8,107 nt of DNA from Flavobacteriales bacterium. Lineage in GTDB: Bacteria > Bacteroidota > Bacteroidia > Flavobacteriales_D > Crocinitomicaceae. Below, piece after piece: positions 1-7,463 of this stretch (its first letter is position 1; each line of letters opens with the position of its first letter). The notes under the pieces are model-generated. The model was not told where the DNA came from and ran no database searches. It saw only the letters and a list, made by a program, of their open reading frames with translations. The position numbers and the translations under genes were made by a program. The DNA is taken from positions 1 through 8,107 of the forward strand of contig RFNX01000636.1 in assembly GCA_009926905.1 (NCBI GenBank). The letters run 5' to 3'.

Positions 1-1665
1 ATCTCAAATCAAAAGATTACAACTTTATGGTCAAATGATTTTTCTCAACCAGCAGATTGGACATTAGCAAATACAGGAAGTTCAGGTATTAGTTGGGAAT
101 TTTCAACAACACCAACTGTTATTCCGGTTGCAGTATTGAGTCCATTTGGATCAGCAACTGCATCTAATGGTTTTTTATTCATAAATTCTGATGCAAACAA
201 TACTGCTGATAATGATGGATTTCCGATAGTTACAACTGCAACAAACGCAGTTCCAATTGATTTAACTGGAAATCCAATAGTAAAATTAAAATACAGTCAC
301 AACTTTAGATGGTGGCATGAGACAAGAGGTGTTCGTGTGAGTGGAGACAACGGCGCTACTTGGACAGATTTTGATATTTCTGACGAAACAACTTATTCAA
401 CACCTAATCAAAATTCAGCAAATCCTGAAACAACTATTATTGACATTTCATCAGTAGCAGGAGGACAATCTCAAGTGTTGGTTCAGTTTTATTATGATGA
501 CCATGATTATTGGGCTTGGTATTGGGCAGTAGATGATGTATCTATCTTTGTTCCTGAAGATAATGATTTATCAATAATTGGTGCATATTGGGGATCTCTT
601 GGTCCATGGGGGGCAAGATTACCTTATTATCAAATTCCAACAACACAAGTTTCTCCAATTGATTTCGGTGGAATTGTTTCAAATATCGGTGCTTTAGATC
701 AGACTGGTGTTACTTTTACTGCTGCTGTTCCTAGCGCGTCTTATACCTCTTCTTCAGTTGCCTCAGTTCTTACTGCTGGAACTTTTGATACTTTAGATGT
801 TGCTGCTCAATTTACTCCTGCTGCTACAGTTGCTAACCATGTTGTAAATTTATCTGTAATGGCAACAGCAACAGATGCTGATATGTCTAATAATGCTGTT
901 GCCTCTGCTGCAACTATTGCAATCAATAATTATATCTATAGTAGAGACTTAGGTACAATTGTTTCAGGTTCATTTAACCAAGGTGAAGGTTTTGAGGTTG
1001 GTAACATTTTCGACATCTATTCTACAATTGATTTAAAAGGAATTGATGCAGTTGTTACAACAACAGCTGTAGCTGGTGCAGAAATGTTCGTTAAACTTTA
1101 TTCAATTGACCCAGCAACCGGAGATTTCGTTTTCGTTGATGAATCACTTCCTCATACATTAACTGCTGCAGAATTAGGTCAAAAAATCACTTTAACTTTA
1201 ATTAATGGATCTAATACATTAAATGCTGGCGAATCATATTTGATAGTAGCTGGTTCAAATGGTGACGGTGGAGCTACAAATGATTTAGTTGTTGCAACAG
1301 CTGGTTCATCAGAAAGATCAACTTCATTCTATTTTGATTACACTGACCAAACTTGGTATTACACAACTGCAACACCAATGGTACGTATGAACTTTGATCC
1401 AATTTTAAATGTAAATGAAATGAATACTGTTTCTAACTTCAGTGTTTCTCCAAACCCTGCGAATGATGTAATCAATGTTAAATTGAATTCTTCAGCAAGC
1501 GCTGCAATTTCAATTACAGATTTAGCTGGTAAAGTAGTTAAAAACACAACAGTTAATGGAGTTTCAACTTCTATTTCAACTTCAGGATTGAACGAAGGTG
1601 TTTACTTTGTAAACGTTACTATTGGTAACTCAACTTCAACTGAGAAAATTGTTATCAAAAAATAA
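1..1665 (+). CDS. Secreted multidomain protein with C-terminal T9SS type A sorting domain (5' end outside window)
   Basis: The reading frame is open from base 1 to the TAA at 1663-1665 (554 residues visible), so the gene starts upstream of the window. The first internal start-like codon, TTG at 136, lies inside a conserved-looking domain and is not the real start. In visible-residue numbering, about 9-180 looks like a jelly-roll MAM or choice-of-anchor J domain: 'WSNDFSQPADWT' opening, 'VRVSGDNGATWTDF' core, 'WAVDDVSIF' closing strand. About 186-310 is an Ig/CARDB-like domain ('NDLSI' opening, 'NNAVAS' near the end). About 315-470 is a second all-beta region. About 480-554 is a T9SS type A sorting domain ('FSVSPNPAND', 'ITDLAGKVV', 'GLNEGVYFVNV', ending 'KIVIKK'). 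By family knowledge such proteins cross the outer membrane through T9SS and are released or anchored after the sorting domain is cleaved. I see no catalytic motif, so an adhesive or matrix role is a guess; an enzymatic domain could lie upstream. Confidence 0.9.
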   Translation: MSNQKITTLWSNDFSQPADWTLANTGSSGISWEFSTTPTVIPVAVLSPFGSATASNGFLFINSDANNTADNDGFPIVTTATNAVPIDLTGNPIVKLKYSHNFRWWHETRGVRVSGDNGATWTDFDISDETTYSTPNQNSANPETTIIDISSVAGGQSQVLVQFYYDDHDYWAWYWAVDDVSIFVPEDNDLSIIGAYWGSLGPWGARLPYYQIPTTQVSPIDFGGIVSNIGALDQTGVTFTAAVPSASYTSSSVASVLTAGTFDTLDVAAQFTPAATVANHVVNLSVMATATDADMSNNAVASAATIAINNYIYSRDLGTIVSGSFNQGEGFEVGNIFDIYSTIDLKGIDAVVTTTAVAGAEMFVKLYSIDPATGDFVFVDESLPHTLTAAELGQKITLTLINGSNTLNAGESYLIVAGSNGDGGATNDLVVATAGSSERSTSFYFDYTDQTWYYTTATPMVRMNFDPILNVNEMNTVSNFSVSPNPANDVINVKLNSSASAAISITDLAGKVVKNTTVNGVSTSISTSGLNEGVYFVNVTIGNSTSTEKIVIKK

Positions 1666-1683
1666 TTAATTCTTTGAATTAGG

Positions 1684-1713
1684 AAACCGCTCAGAAATGA
1701 GCGGTTTTTTTTT
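1684..1713 (+). terminator. Intrinsic (rho-independent) terminator
   Basis: A perfect 10-bp stem (AAACCGCTCA at 1684-1693 paired with TGAGCGGTTT at 1698-1707) encloses a GAAA tetraloop of the GNRA type. It is followed by a run of nine T (1705-1713, the first three also in the stem). It sits 18 bases after the stop of the upstream T9SS-cargo gene and ends its transcript. An ATG inside the loop and stem (1697) is in frame with pabB but should not be taken as its start. Confidence 0.95.
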
Positions 1714-1780
1714 GCCTAAAAATATCTTTTCAAAATACAATATAGAAAATCAGATTAACTTTAACTTAAAATTGATAATA

Positions 1781-2980
1781 ATGGAAGGCATTTGCTATTT
1801 GAATAGTAATGATGGAACGGGAATTTTAGCTTTTGGAATCGACGAACAATTCAAATGTAATGATAAAAATTGTCTCAATCAACTCCAACAATTCATAGAC
1901 AAACATGCAAACAGTTACCTATTTGGATGTTTGAATTATGACCTGAAGAACGAATTAGAAAATTTAGAATCAAACAATTTTGATGGTATAGAATTTCCAA
2001 AGGTGATTTTTTGGAAACCAAAATATGTTGTTCAACTAAATAAAGAGAATTATACCTTCTTACAAGGTGAAAGAACAGAGGAAAGTTTTGAGTTTTTAGA
2101 CACTTTTACTGAGGAGGAAACAGATAACAATTTCCATAAATTCAATATTAATTTCAAAGAAAGAACTTCAAAAACAAAGTATATTGAAACAGTTAAAAAA
2201 CTAAAAGAATATATCCAAAGTGGAGATATTTATGAAATCAATTATTGTCAAGAGTTTTATGCCGATAATATTGAAATTACTTATGCTTTAGATACGTATT
2301 TCAAATTAAATAATATTTCAAAAGCTCCATTTTCAAGTTATGTCGAAATAGATGACCTCTTAGTGTTTTGCGGTAGTCCAGAACGTTTTATACAAAAAAA
2401 AGGAGAGCAATTAATATCTCAACCGATTAAAGGTACAGCCCCAAGAGATTCAAATTTACAAATAGATAACCTGATAAAAATTCAACTTGAAAATAGTCCA
2501 AAAGAGCGTTCCGAAAACATTATGATTGTTGATTTAGTTCGAAATGACTTTTCTAAAATTGCGCAAAAAGAAACTGTGAAAGTGGAAGAATTATGTGGAA
2601 TTTATAGCTTTGCAACGGTTCACCAAATGATTTCAACCATAAGTTGTGTTCCAAAACCTGAAGTTACATTTACTGATATAATCAAATCTACATTTCCGAT
2701 GGGTTCAATGACAGGTGCTCCAAAACACAGTGCCATGCAACTAATCGAAGGTCATGAAGACTTTAAACGAGGATTATATTCTGGTTCGATTGGATACATT
2801 TCTCCAAATGGTGATTTCGATTTCAACGTTGTAATACGCAGCATGATTTACAATAAGAAAAAAAAATACTTATCGTGCTCTGTTGGCGGGGCAATAACAA
2901 TTTTATCAGATCCAGAAAAAGAATATGAAGAGTGTTTAGTGAAAGTAAAAAAGCTTCTTGATGGAATGCATGATCAATAA
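1781..2980 (+). CDS. pabB: Aminodeoxychorismate synthase component I (PabB-type chorismate-binding enzyme)
   Basis: PabB converts chorismate plus ammonia (from a PabA-type glutaminase) to 4-amino-4-deoxychorismate, the precursor of p-aminobenzoate and folate, in the cytoplasm. The 399-residue product has a short divergent N-terminal part (about 1-125) and the full chorismate-binding domain (about 130-395). Visible motifs are 'GDIYEINYCQEF' (148-159), 'GSPERF' (198-203), 'PIKGTAPR' (215-222), 'IMIVDLVRND' (247-256), 'MGSMTGAPK' (307-315), 'YSGSIGYI' (333-340) and 'SVGGAITIL' (367-375). PabB enzymes have Lys in the PIKGT position, where anthranilate and isochorismate synthases usually have Ala. 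K217, and E201 sixteen residues before it, match the spacing of the E. coli Glu258/Lys274 pair. The ATG at 1781 is chosen because the longer in-frame ORF begins inside the terminator at 1697. There is no clear Shine-Dalgarno. The gene overlaps tilS. No pabA is present in the window. TrpE is the main alternative, argued against by the Lys. Confidence 0.88.
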   Translation: MEGICYLNSNDGTGILAFGIDEQFKCNDKNCLNQLQQFIDKHANSYLFGCLNYDLKNELENLESNNFDGIEFPKVIFWKPKYVVQLNKENYTFLQGERTEESFEFLDTFTEEETDNNFHKFNINFKERTSKTKYIETVKKLKEYIQSGDIYEINYCQEFYADNIEITYALDTYFKLNNISKAPFSSYVEIDDLLVFCGSPERFIQKKGEQLISQPIKGTAPRDSNLQIDNLIKIQLENSPKERSENIMIVDLVRNDFSKIAQKETVKVEELCGIYSFATVHQMISTISCVPKPEVTFTDIIKSTFPMGSMTGAPKHSAMQLIEGHEDFKRGLYSGSIGYISPNGDFDFNVVIRSMIYNKKKKYLSCSVGGAITILSDPEKEYEECLVKVKKLLDGMHDQ

Positions 2981-4259
2981 AATTGATTTATTTCGAAAGT
3001 TTTTTCAAATAAACAAAGCTTCAAAATACTTTGTTGCTGCAAGTGGAGGATTAGATTCAATGGTTTTAATTCATTTGATGATTTCCGAAAAATTACCAAT
3101 TCATCTGTTACATGTCAATTATAATTTGCGAGGAAACGACAGCTTTTTAGATGCCGAGTTAATCTCTAATTTTTGTAAAAATAATTCGATTCCATTAACC
3201 ACTAAAAACGTAGAATTAAAATTACATCTAGAAAAGAATGGAGGAAACCTTCAAAACGAAGCTCGAAAAGTAAGGTATTCATTTTTCAATGAAATACAAT
3301 CGAAAACTAAGGATTCGAAAGTTGTCATTGCTCATCATCAAGACGATCAGATAGAAACATTTTGGATACAATTATTGAGGGATGCTGGAATTTCTGGTTT
3401 GGCTGGAATGAAAGAAGTGAATGAGATATTTCTTCGTCCATTGTTACATTTTACAAAACATGAACTTAAATCTTATGCACAATTACATTCAATAAAATGG
3501 AGAGAGGATGCTAGTAATTCAAAAAATGATTATTTACGAAATCGACTTCGGAACGAAATTATCCCAAGCTTATCCTCAAAAATTCCAACATTAAATAACT
3601 CTATTTTATGTTTGCAACAAATATTTCAATCTCAAATTTCAGATGATGATGAAATGTTGGAAATCCTAAAGCGGAAGATTCAAAATGAGCAAAAAATAGA
3701 TTTTGAAGATTTAAGAAGATTAAATTCTATTCAAACAATAGAGCTTTTCAAAAAACTATCGGTACCAATTTTTGTTTATAAAGAATTGAATAAACTTATA
3801 GAAGCACAAAAAGGAGCGAAGATTTTATGGAATAACAACCAAAATTGTTTAATCAAAGAAGTTAACTATTTATCATTGTCCATAAATAAAAAAGAGTTGA
3901 ATGAAATGCCTCAACTAATAATTACAATAACAGACTCATTACCTTCGACTTTTAATAAATCTACTTATTACTTCGACGCTAAAAATGTAAAGGGAAAAAT
4001 ACAAGTTCGGTTTTGGCAAAAAGGAGATCGTTTACAACCTATTGGATTAAACGGTTCGAAGCTGGTTTCTGATATTTTAACAGATGCAAAAGTTGCAAAT
4101 AATGAGCGCAATGAACAATTCGTTTTGTTTGATGAAGAAAAAATATTAGCGTGTCATGGACATTCTATTGATAAAAGAGCTTTGGCAACAAAACAATCCA
4201 TAAGTATTTTTCGTGTTGAGCTCAAAATAGACAAAAATAGCTCTTATTCAAGACCTTAA
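2970..4259 (+). CDS. tilS: tRNA(Ile)-lysidine synthetase TilS
   Basis: TilS attaches lysine to C34 of the CAU-anticodon tRNA(Ile) using ATP, so that it reads AUA as Ile; it is generally essential. The 429-residue product shows the N-type ATP pyrophosphatase loop 'SGGLDS' (25-30), 'LLHVNYNLRG' (46-55), 'NLQNEARKVRY' (93-103), the signature 'AHHQDDQIET' (121-130), 'LRPLLHFTKHEL' (155-166) and 'DYLRNRLRNEIIP' (187-199). The C-terminal TilS domain is also present ('FWQKGDRLQPIG', 348-359; then 'KLVSDILTDAKV', 364-375). The length fits Bacteroidota TilS proteins. The start is taken as ATG 2970, overlapping the pabB stop by 11 bases; ATG 2961 and TTG 2958 are alternatives in the same frame that add three or four residues. 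The overlap suggests translational coupling with pabB. AUA codons are plentiful in this AT-rich window, so the enzyme would be needed. Confidence 0.95.
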   Translation: MINKIDLFRKFFQINKASKYFVAASGGLDSMVLIHLMISEKLPIHLLHVNYNLRGNDSFLDAELISNFCKNNSIPLTTKNVELKLHLEKNGGNLQNEARKVRYSFFNEIQSKTKDSKVVIAHHQDDQIETFWIQLLRDAGISGLAGMKEVNEIFLRPLLHFTKHELKSYAQLHSIKWREDASNSKNDYLRNRLRNEIIPSLSSKIPTLNNSILCLQQIFQSQISDDDEMLEILKRKIQNEQKIDFEDLRRLNSIQTIELFKKLSVPIFVYKELNKLIEAQKGAKILWNNNQNCLIKEVNYLSLSINKKELNEMPQLIITITDSLPSTFNKSTYYFDAKNVKGKIQVRFWQKGDRLQPIGLNGSKLVSDILTDAKVANNERNEQFVLFDEEKILACHGHSIDKRALATKQSISIFRVELKIDKNSSYSRP

Positions 4260-4286
4260 AATAATACTTTAATCATTTAGATTTCT

Positions 4287-4294
4287 TAATTTTG
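4287..4294 (+). promoter_or_regulatory. Candidate Bacteroidota -7 promoter element
   Basis: The octamer TAATTTTG matches the Bacteroidota sigma-A -7 consensus TAnnTTTG and lies 19 bases before the ATG at 4314, in the only gap (54 bp) between tilS and the secreted-protein cassette. A -33 TTTG box is not clear: only TTTA at 4268-4271 is nearby, with spacing shorter than usual. Such octamers arise by chance in AT-rich DNA, so the call rests mainly on position. Confidence 0.4.
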
Positions 4295-4313
4295 GATACA
4301 AATTTTATTTCAG

Positions 4314-4793
4314 ATGCGTTTGCTGGTATTTTTTTTCTTTCTTGTTGCCACGAGGTTATCAACTATTTTCAGTCAGAAAATATTGCGTGAAGTAATTGGT
4401 TCAAGTGGAAACAGTGGTAAAACTAATGGTTTAGCTCTGCAAGCAACTGTAGGTCAGTCAAGTTTAGTTTCAAGTGAAAAAATAAATGATTATTTGTTTT
4501 TATCTCAAGGCTTTAATAAATCTAGATTTGTTTCAAAAAAAATAGATGATTGGGAAGTTTTTCTTTTTCCGAATCCAAATAATGGAAATTTTTCATTTTC
4601 CACGACACTGAATATGGAGGAAAAAATTGATTTTTCAATTTATGATGCTGCTGGAAGACTCATTCAAATTGGAAATGGATATGGACAAGAAAAAATAAAT
4701 GTAAATTTACAAAATGCTGTTGCTGGAATATATTTCATGCGTGTTTCAACTTATTACTATTCAATTACTTTAAAAATAGATGTTATACAATGA
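4314..4793 (+). CDS. Small secreted protein with T9SS type A sorting domain
   Basis: The 159-residue product has a signal peptide (hydrophobic run after 'MRLL', predicted cleavage S20/Q21). A short module at about 22-70 follows, with 'LALQATVGQSS' and 'LFLSQGFNKS'. This resembles the '(T)VGEP/Q ... L(T/S)QGF.QP' segment that precedes sorting domains in many Bacteroidota proteins. A T9SS type A sorting domain occupies about 82-159 ('FLFPNPNNGNFSFS', 'FSIYDAAGRLIQ', 'AVAGIYFMRVS'). By family knowledge the protein passes the inner membrane by Sec and the outer membrane by T9SS, with the C-terminal domain then removed. That would leave only about 60 residues of passenger, so this is a minimal cargo of unknown role. 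It is the first gene of a four-gene same-strand cluster, and its TGA overlaps the next ATG as ATGA. The start is supported by the signal peptide beginning at the first residue. Confidence 0.9.
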   Translation: MRLLVFFFFLVATRLSTIFSQKILREVIGSSGNSGKTNGLALQATVGQSSLVSSEKINDYLFLSQGFNKSRFVSKKIDDWEVFLFPNPNNGNFSFSTTLNMEEKIDFSIYDAAGRLIQIGNGYGQEKINVNLQNAVAGIYFMRVSTYYYSITLKIDVIQ

Positions 4794-5440
4794 TAAAGTC
4801 AGTTCCCTTTTTATTCTTTTTTTTAGCTAGTTTTTATGGTCTATCTCAAAGAAAAATGCGTGCTGAGGAATTAACGTTAGCTGGTGGCAAGGCATTTTAT
4901 TCTTTTCTTTACAAGGATACGAAAGGACAGAGCAATCTTAATTACGAATACAAAGGAGGCTATTCTTATGCAACACGATTTTCGCTAAAATTTAGGTACC
5001 ACAACGTATTACGCCTTGAATTAGGCGCATTTCAAGCTGGAAGTCGTGCTATAAATGCAGGAAACATTAATGTATGGAATTTGAATTATTTATCTTTTGG
5101 TGCATCATATCTCTACAAAATTTTAGATAAAGAAAATCGAAAAGACTTCTCAATCTATTCTGGACTAAATTTTAATTCGTCTTATTTAGTCAAAGGTCAA
5201 CAAAATGTAAATAAGTTAAATTATAATCTAAAAGAAACCAACGCATTAAAAGATTGGAATTTTCATGGCGGATTGATTGTTGGTTCAAAATACATTGCTA
5301 CACAACGAATTAATTTATCTATCGAATATAGATTTGATTGCAGTTTAGGTCAAATCGAAGATGCAGATGCTACAAATGGTCAAATTACTCGGAACATTGG
5401 GCATATTGTAACTGTTGGGGTTGGGTTTAATTTACGCTAA
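4790..5440 (+). CDS. Small outer-membrane beta-barrel protein
   Basis: The 216-residue product begins with a signal peptide (predicted cleavage S19/Q20). The rest consists of alternating polar and aromatic/hydrophobic stretches typical of beta-barrel strands, such as 'YSYATRFSLKFRY', 'LRLELGAFQAG', 'NYLSFGASYLYK', 'DFSIYSGLNFNSSYL', 'HGGLIVGSKYI', 'INLSIEYRFDCSLG' and a final 'HIVTVGVGFNLR'. The last strand carries an aromatic third from the C-terminus, close to the usual BAM recognition signal. The size fits about eight strands, like OmpW/OmpX or Bacteroidota 'outer membrane beta-barrel' proteins. It is too short for a PorP/SprF-type T9SS partner (usually about 300 residues). The ATGA overlap with the upstream gene implies coupled translation. 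A role as anchor or export aid for its neighbours is inferred from position only. Confidence 0.75.
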   Translation: MIKSVPFLFFFLASFYGLSQRKMRAEELTLAGGKAFYSFLYKDTKGQSNLNYEYKGGYSYATRFSLKFRYHNVLRLELGAFQAGSRAINAGNINVWNLNYLSFGASYLYKILDKENRKDFSIYSGLNFNSSYLVKGQQNVNKLNYNLKETNALKDWNFHGGLIVGSKYIATQRINLSIEYRFDCSLGQIEDADATNGQITRNIGHIVTVGVGFNLR

Positions 5441-5450
5441 ATTAAAAATT

Positions 5451-7463
5451 ATGAGATTAGTTGTTTTATTTTTCTTCTTATTAGCAGGCATTTCTTCTGT
5501 TTTTGCCCAACTTGCTCCTCCTCAAGGAATTAATTATCAAGCTGTCGTTTATGACATTGGAGGAAGTTCCATGCCTGGTGTTGATGCTTATGATCTTGTT
5601 TTAGCTAACAAGAATATTTCTGTAAGATTTACCATCATTCAAAATAATCCAAATGGAAACCCAGTTTATTCTGAAGTACATACAACAACTACTGATGATT
5701 ACGGTTTATTTTCGCTTGTAATAGGTCAAGGTACCCCATTATCGACATCCCTTTTTCCAGCTATAGATTGGGGCACTGGTTATTATTATTTAAAAGTTGA
5801 AATTGATAAAGATGGAGGAAATGAATTTGTCACTTTATCAAACCAACAATTTTGGAGTGTCCCTTATGCCTTATTTGCTAATTCGGCAGGTTCAGGAATA
5901 GAAACGATTGTAGACAATGGTAATGCTACAATTACTGTAACTTATGCTGATGGTACCGTTCAAACACTTGGACCACTTGCATGGGCCTTAGTTGGAAACG
6001 CCGGAACAAATGATAATCTTAATTTTATAGGTACAAAAGATGCGCAAGATTTAGTTATAAAAACTAACAACCAAGAACGAATGCGCGTTAAAAAAAATGG
6101 TCAAGTTGGTATTAATACAGCCAATCCAGATTCGTCGGCTATTCTTGAACTGTCTTCCAATCAAAAAGGATTTTTACCACCAAGAATGACAAGAATAGAA
6201 AGGGATAACATTCAAAATCCAGCAAGTGGATTATTGATTTTTAATGCTACGGATAGTTTGACTGAATATTATAATGGAAGTTGTTGGTTGCCTACATTTA
6301 TGACTTCCTGTACTGATTGTTTATTCAATTTGAATTTACCTTTAAATTCAGGAAATATAGATAGAGTTCTTTCGGATACACTCGCGATACAAGTCAATGT
6401 TGACCAAACTACGTCTCCTGACCAAACGATTTCATTTTTTGCTATACACAACTTACCAACATTTTCGAGCACCTATTTTACTGCTGATACAATAAACGGC
6501 GATGGTTCAACTACCTTGATTGTTAAAACTTCAATTTTTGATGAACCTGGAATGTATCCAATTGCAATTCAGGCTGTTTGTGGTAATTCTGTTCAGGTTA
6601 AAGTATTTTATTTAACGATTGATAGTTGTTATCATGTGACAATAAATAGTCCTGTCTCTCAATATAATTTACAACAAACCAATAATTTACCAGGAATTGG
6701 ACAGCCAATTTGTGTAGTAGTTGATGTTACTTCGTTGGGAGCAATTTCAAGTACTAATGCAACTGCTCCAACTTTCACTTCTGGGGTTTTAGATCCACAA
6801 AGTCATGTTGGAATTAGAAATTATGGTTCGTTTCTAGCAAGAGGTGGAAATGGAGGACTTGGGGGAAATTTTAGTGCTTTTGGTAATCCTGGACAAAACG
6901 GAGGAACAGCAATTAACATGACCACAAAAACTTCGATTTTAAACTATGGTTTTATCTATGGAGGCGGGGGCGGAGGTGGATCAGTAGGTTTAAGTCAATC
7001 TTTTAATATTCCATTTCTAGGGAATTGGACTATTGCAATTGGTGCAGGTGGTGGTGGTGGATGTTCACTTGGACTAGGTGGTGGAACAGGAACCTCGATT
7101 ATAGGTATTTGGGACAATGGTGACGATGCAACCGGTGGTTTGAGTGCAGTACCAGGTTTAGGAGGTGTTGAAAATGTACCCATTCCAATTCCTCTTGGAC
7201 CAGTAACCATAACAGTCAATCCAAATGTTCAAGGTGGGAATGGCGGAAATTATGGGTTGCCTGGAACGATAGGTAATTTGGTAATCAATATTAATGCTAC
7301 TGTGCCGATTATTGGAACAATTAACATTCCAACACCAGCAATTACAAATTTTCCACCTGCAGGCTCAGCTGGATTTGCTGTAAAGAAAAACAATAATGTT
7401 TTAGTTGGATTTCCAAATGGAACGTATCAATTAAGTAACTTAAAAGGAACTATCAATGACTAA
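5451..7463 (+). CDS. Modular secreted surface protein with phage tail-tip-like glycine-rich C-terminus
   Basis: The 670-residue product has a signal peptide cleaved at A19/Q20; the signal peptide fixes the start at ATG 5451 although the frame is open from a TTG at 5415. Residues about 23-145 form a domain seen in many Bacteroidota surface proteins ('PPQGINYQAVVYD' opening, 'PYALFANS' closing). About 218-282 is the motif family often annotated near tail-fibre proteins ('VGINTANPDSSAILELSS', 'KGFLPPRMTR', 'GLLIFNATD', 'YYNGSCW'). About 290-390 looks like an Ig-type sandwich ('DEPGMYPIAIQAVCG'). About 455-645 is glycine-rich: 'IRNYGSFLARGGNGG', 'NYGFIYGGGGGGGS', 'GAGGGGGCS', 'GLGGGTG', 'VQGGNGG', closing with 'GSAGFAVKKNNN' and 'GFPNGTY'. 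This recalls the polyglycine receptor-binding tips of some phage fibres. No T9SS sorting domain ends it, so its route across the outer membrane is unclear. It lies 10 bp after the barrel gene and overlaps the next gene by 8 bp. Adhesin is my best guess. Confidence 0.8.
   Translation: MRLVVLFFFLLAGISSVFAQLAPPQGINYQAVVYDIGGSSMPGVDAYDLVLANKNISVRFTIIQNNPNGNPVYSEVHTTTTDDYGLFSLVIGQGTPLSTSLFPAIDWGTGYYYLKVEIDKDGGNEFVTLSNQQFWSVPYALFANSAGSGIETIVDNGNATITVTYADGTVQTLGPLAWALVGNAGTNDNLNFIGTKDAQDLVIKTNNQERMRVKKNGQVGINTANPDSSAILELSSNQKGFLPPRMTRIERDNIQNPASGLLIFNATDSLTEYYNGSCWLPTFMTSCTDCLFNLNLPLNSGNIDRVLSDTLAIQVNVDQTTSPDQTISFFAIHNLPTFSSTYFTADTINGDGSTTLIVKTSIFDEPGMYPIAIQAVCGNSVQVKVFYLTIDSCYHVTINSPVSQYNLQQTNNLPGIGQPICVVVDVTSLGAISSTNATAPTFTSGVLDPQSHVGIRNYGSFLARGGNGGLGGNFSAFGNPGQNGGTAINMTTKTSILNYGFIYGGGGGGGSVGLSQSFNIPFLGNWTIAIGAGGGGGCSLGLGGGTGTSIIGIWDNGDDATGGLSAVPGLGGVENVPIPIPLGPVTITVNPNVQGGNGGNYGLPGTIGNLVININATVPIIGTINIPTPAITNFPPAGSAGFAVKKNNNVLVGFPNGTYQLSNLKGTIND
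6840..7397 (+). other. Glycine-rich, possible polyglycine-II-type region within the 670-residue surface protein
   Basis: This DNA encodes residues 464-649. Glycine clusters occur at 465-472, 504-510 (seven Gly in a row), 531-537, 541-547, 595-599 and 602-605. They are separated by short hydrophobic strands such as 'NWTIAIGAG' and 'PVTITVN'. Two clusters follow an 'N-Y-G' element ('RNYGSF' and 'LNYGFI'), a weak internal repeat. The region is visibly more G-rich than its surroundings because of GGN codons, and varied glycine codons are used, so it does not look like a recent simple-repeat expansion. Confidence 0.7.

Noticed and set aside
1359..1547. Minus-strand 62-codon frame
   Set aside because: It lies entirely antisense to the T9SS sorting domain and its translation has no recognisable features; it is a shadow.
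1723..1763. Promoter-like octamers TATCTTTT (1723) and TAACTTTA (1756) before pabB
   Set aside because: Each deviates from TAnnTTTG at the last base, and no -33 TTTG box is at a suitable distance. A pabB promoter probably exists here but I cannot place it.
1697..1780. N-terminal extension of pabB from the ATG at 1697
   Set aside because: This start lies inside the terminator hairpin, and the added 28 residues do not resemble the start of a chorismate-binding enzyme.
4790..5440. PorP/SprF-type T9SS partner barrel
   Set aside because: The protein is about 100 residues too short, and no large SprB-like adhesin with the matching sorting domain is adjacent.
6269..6472. Minus-strand 67-codon frame
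   Set aside because: Antisense to the Ig-like part of the 670-residue protein, with no start context and no domain.
6995..7219. Minus-strand proline-rich 74-codon frame
   Set aside because: The prolines are the reverse complement of GGN glycine codons in the sense gene, so this is a compositional artefact.
5451..7463. Prophage tail-fibre gene
   Set aside because: The product has a signal peptide, and its neighbours are exported Bacteroidota proteins with no phage structural, lysis or integrase genes; a cellular surface protein is more likely.
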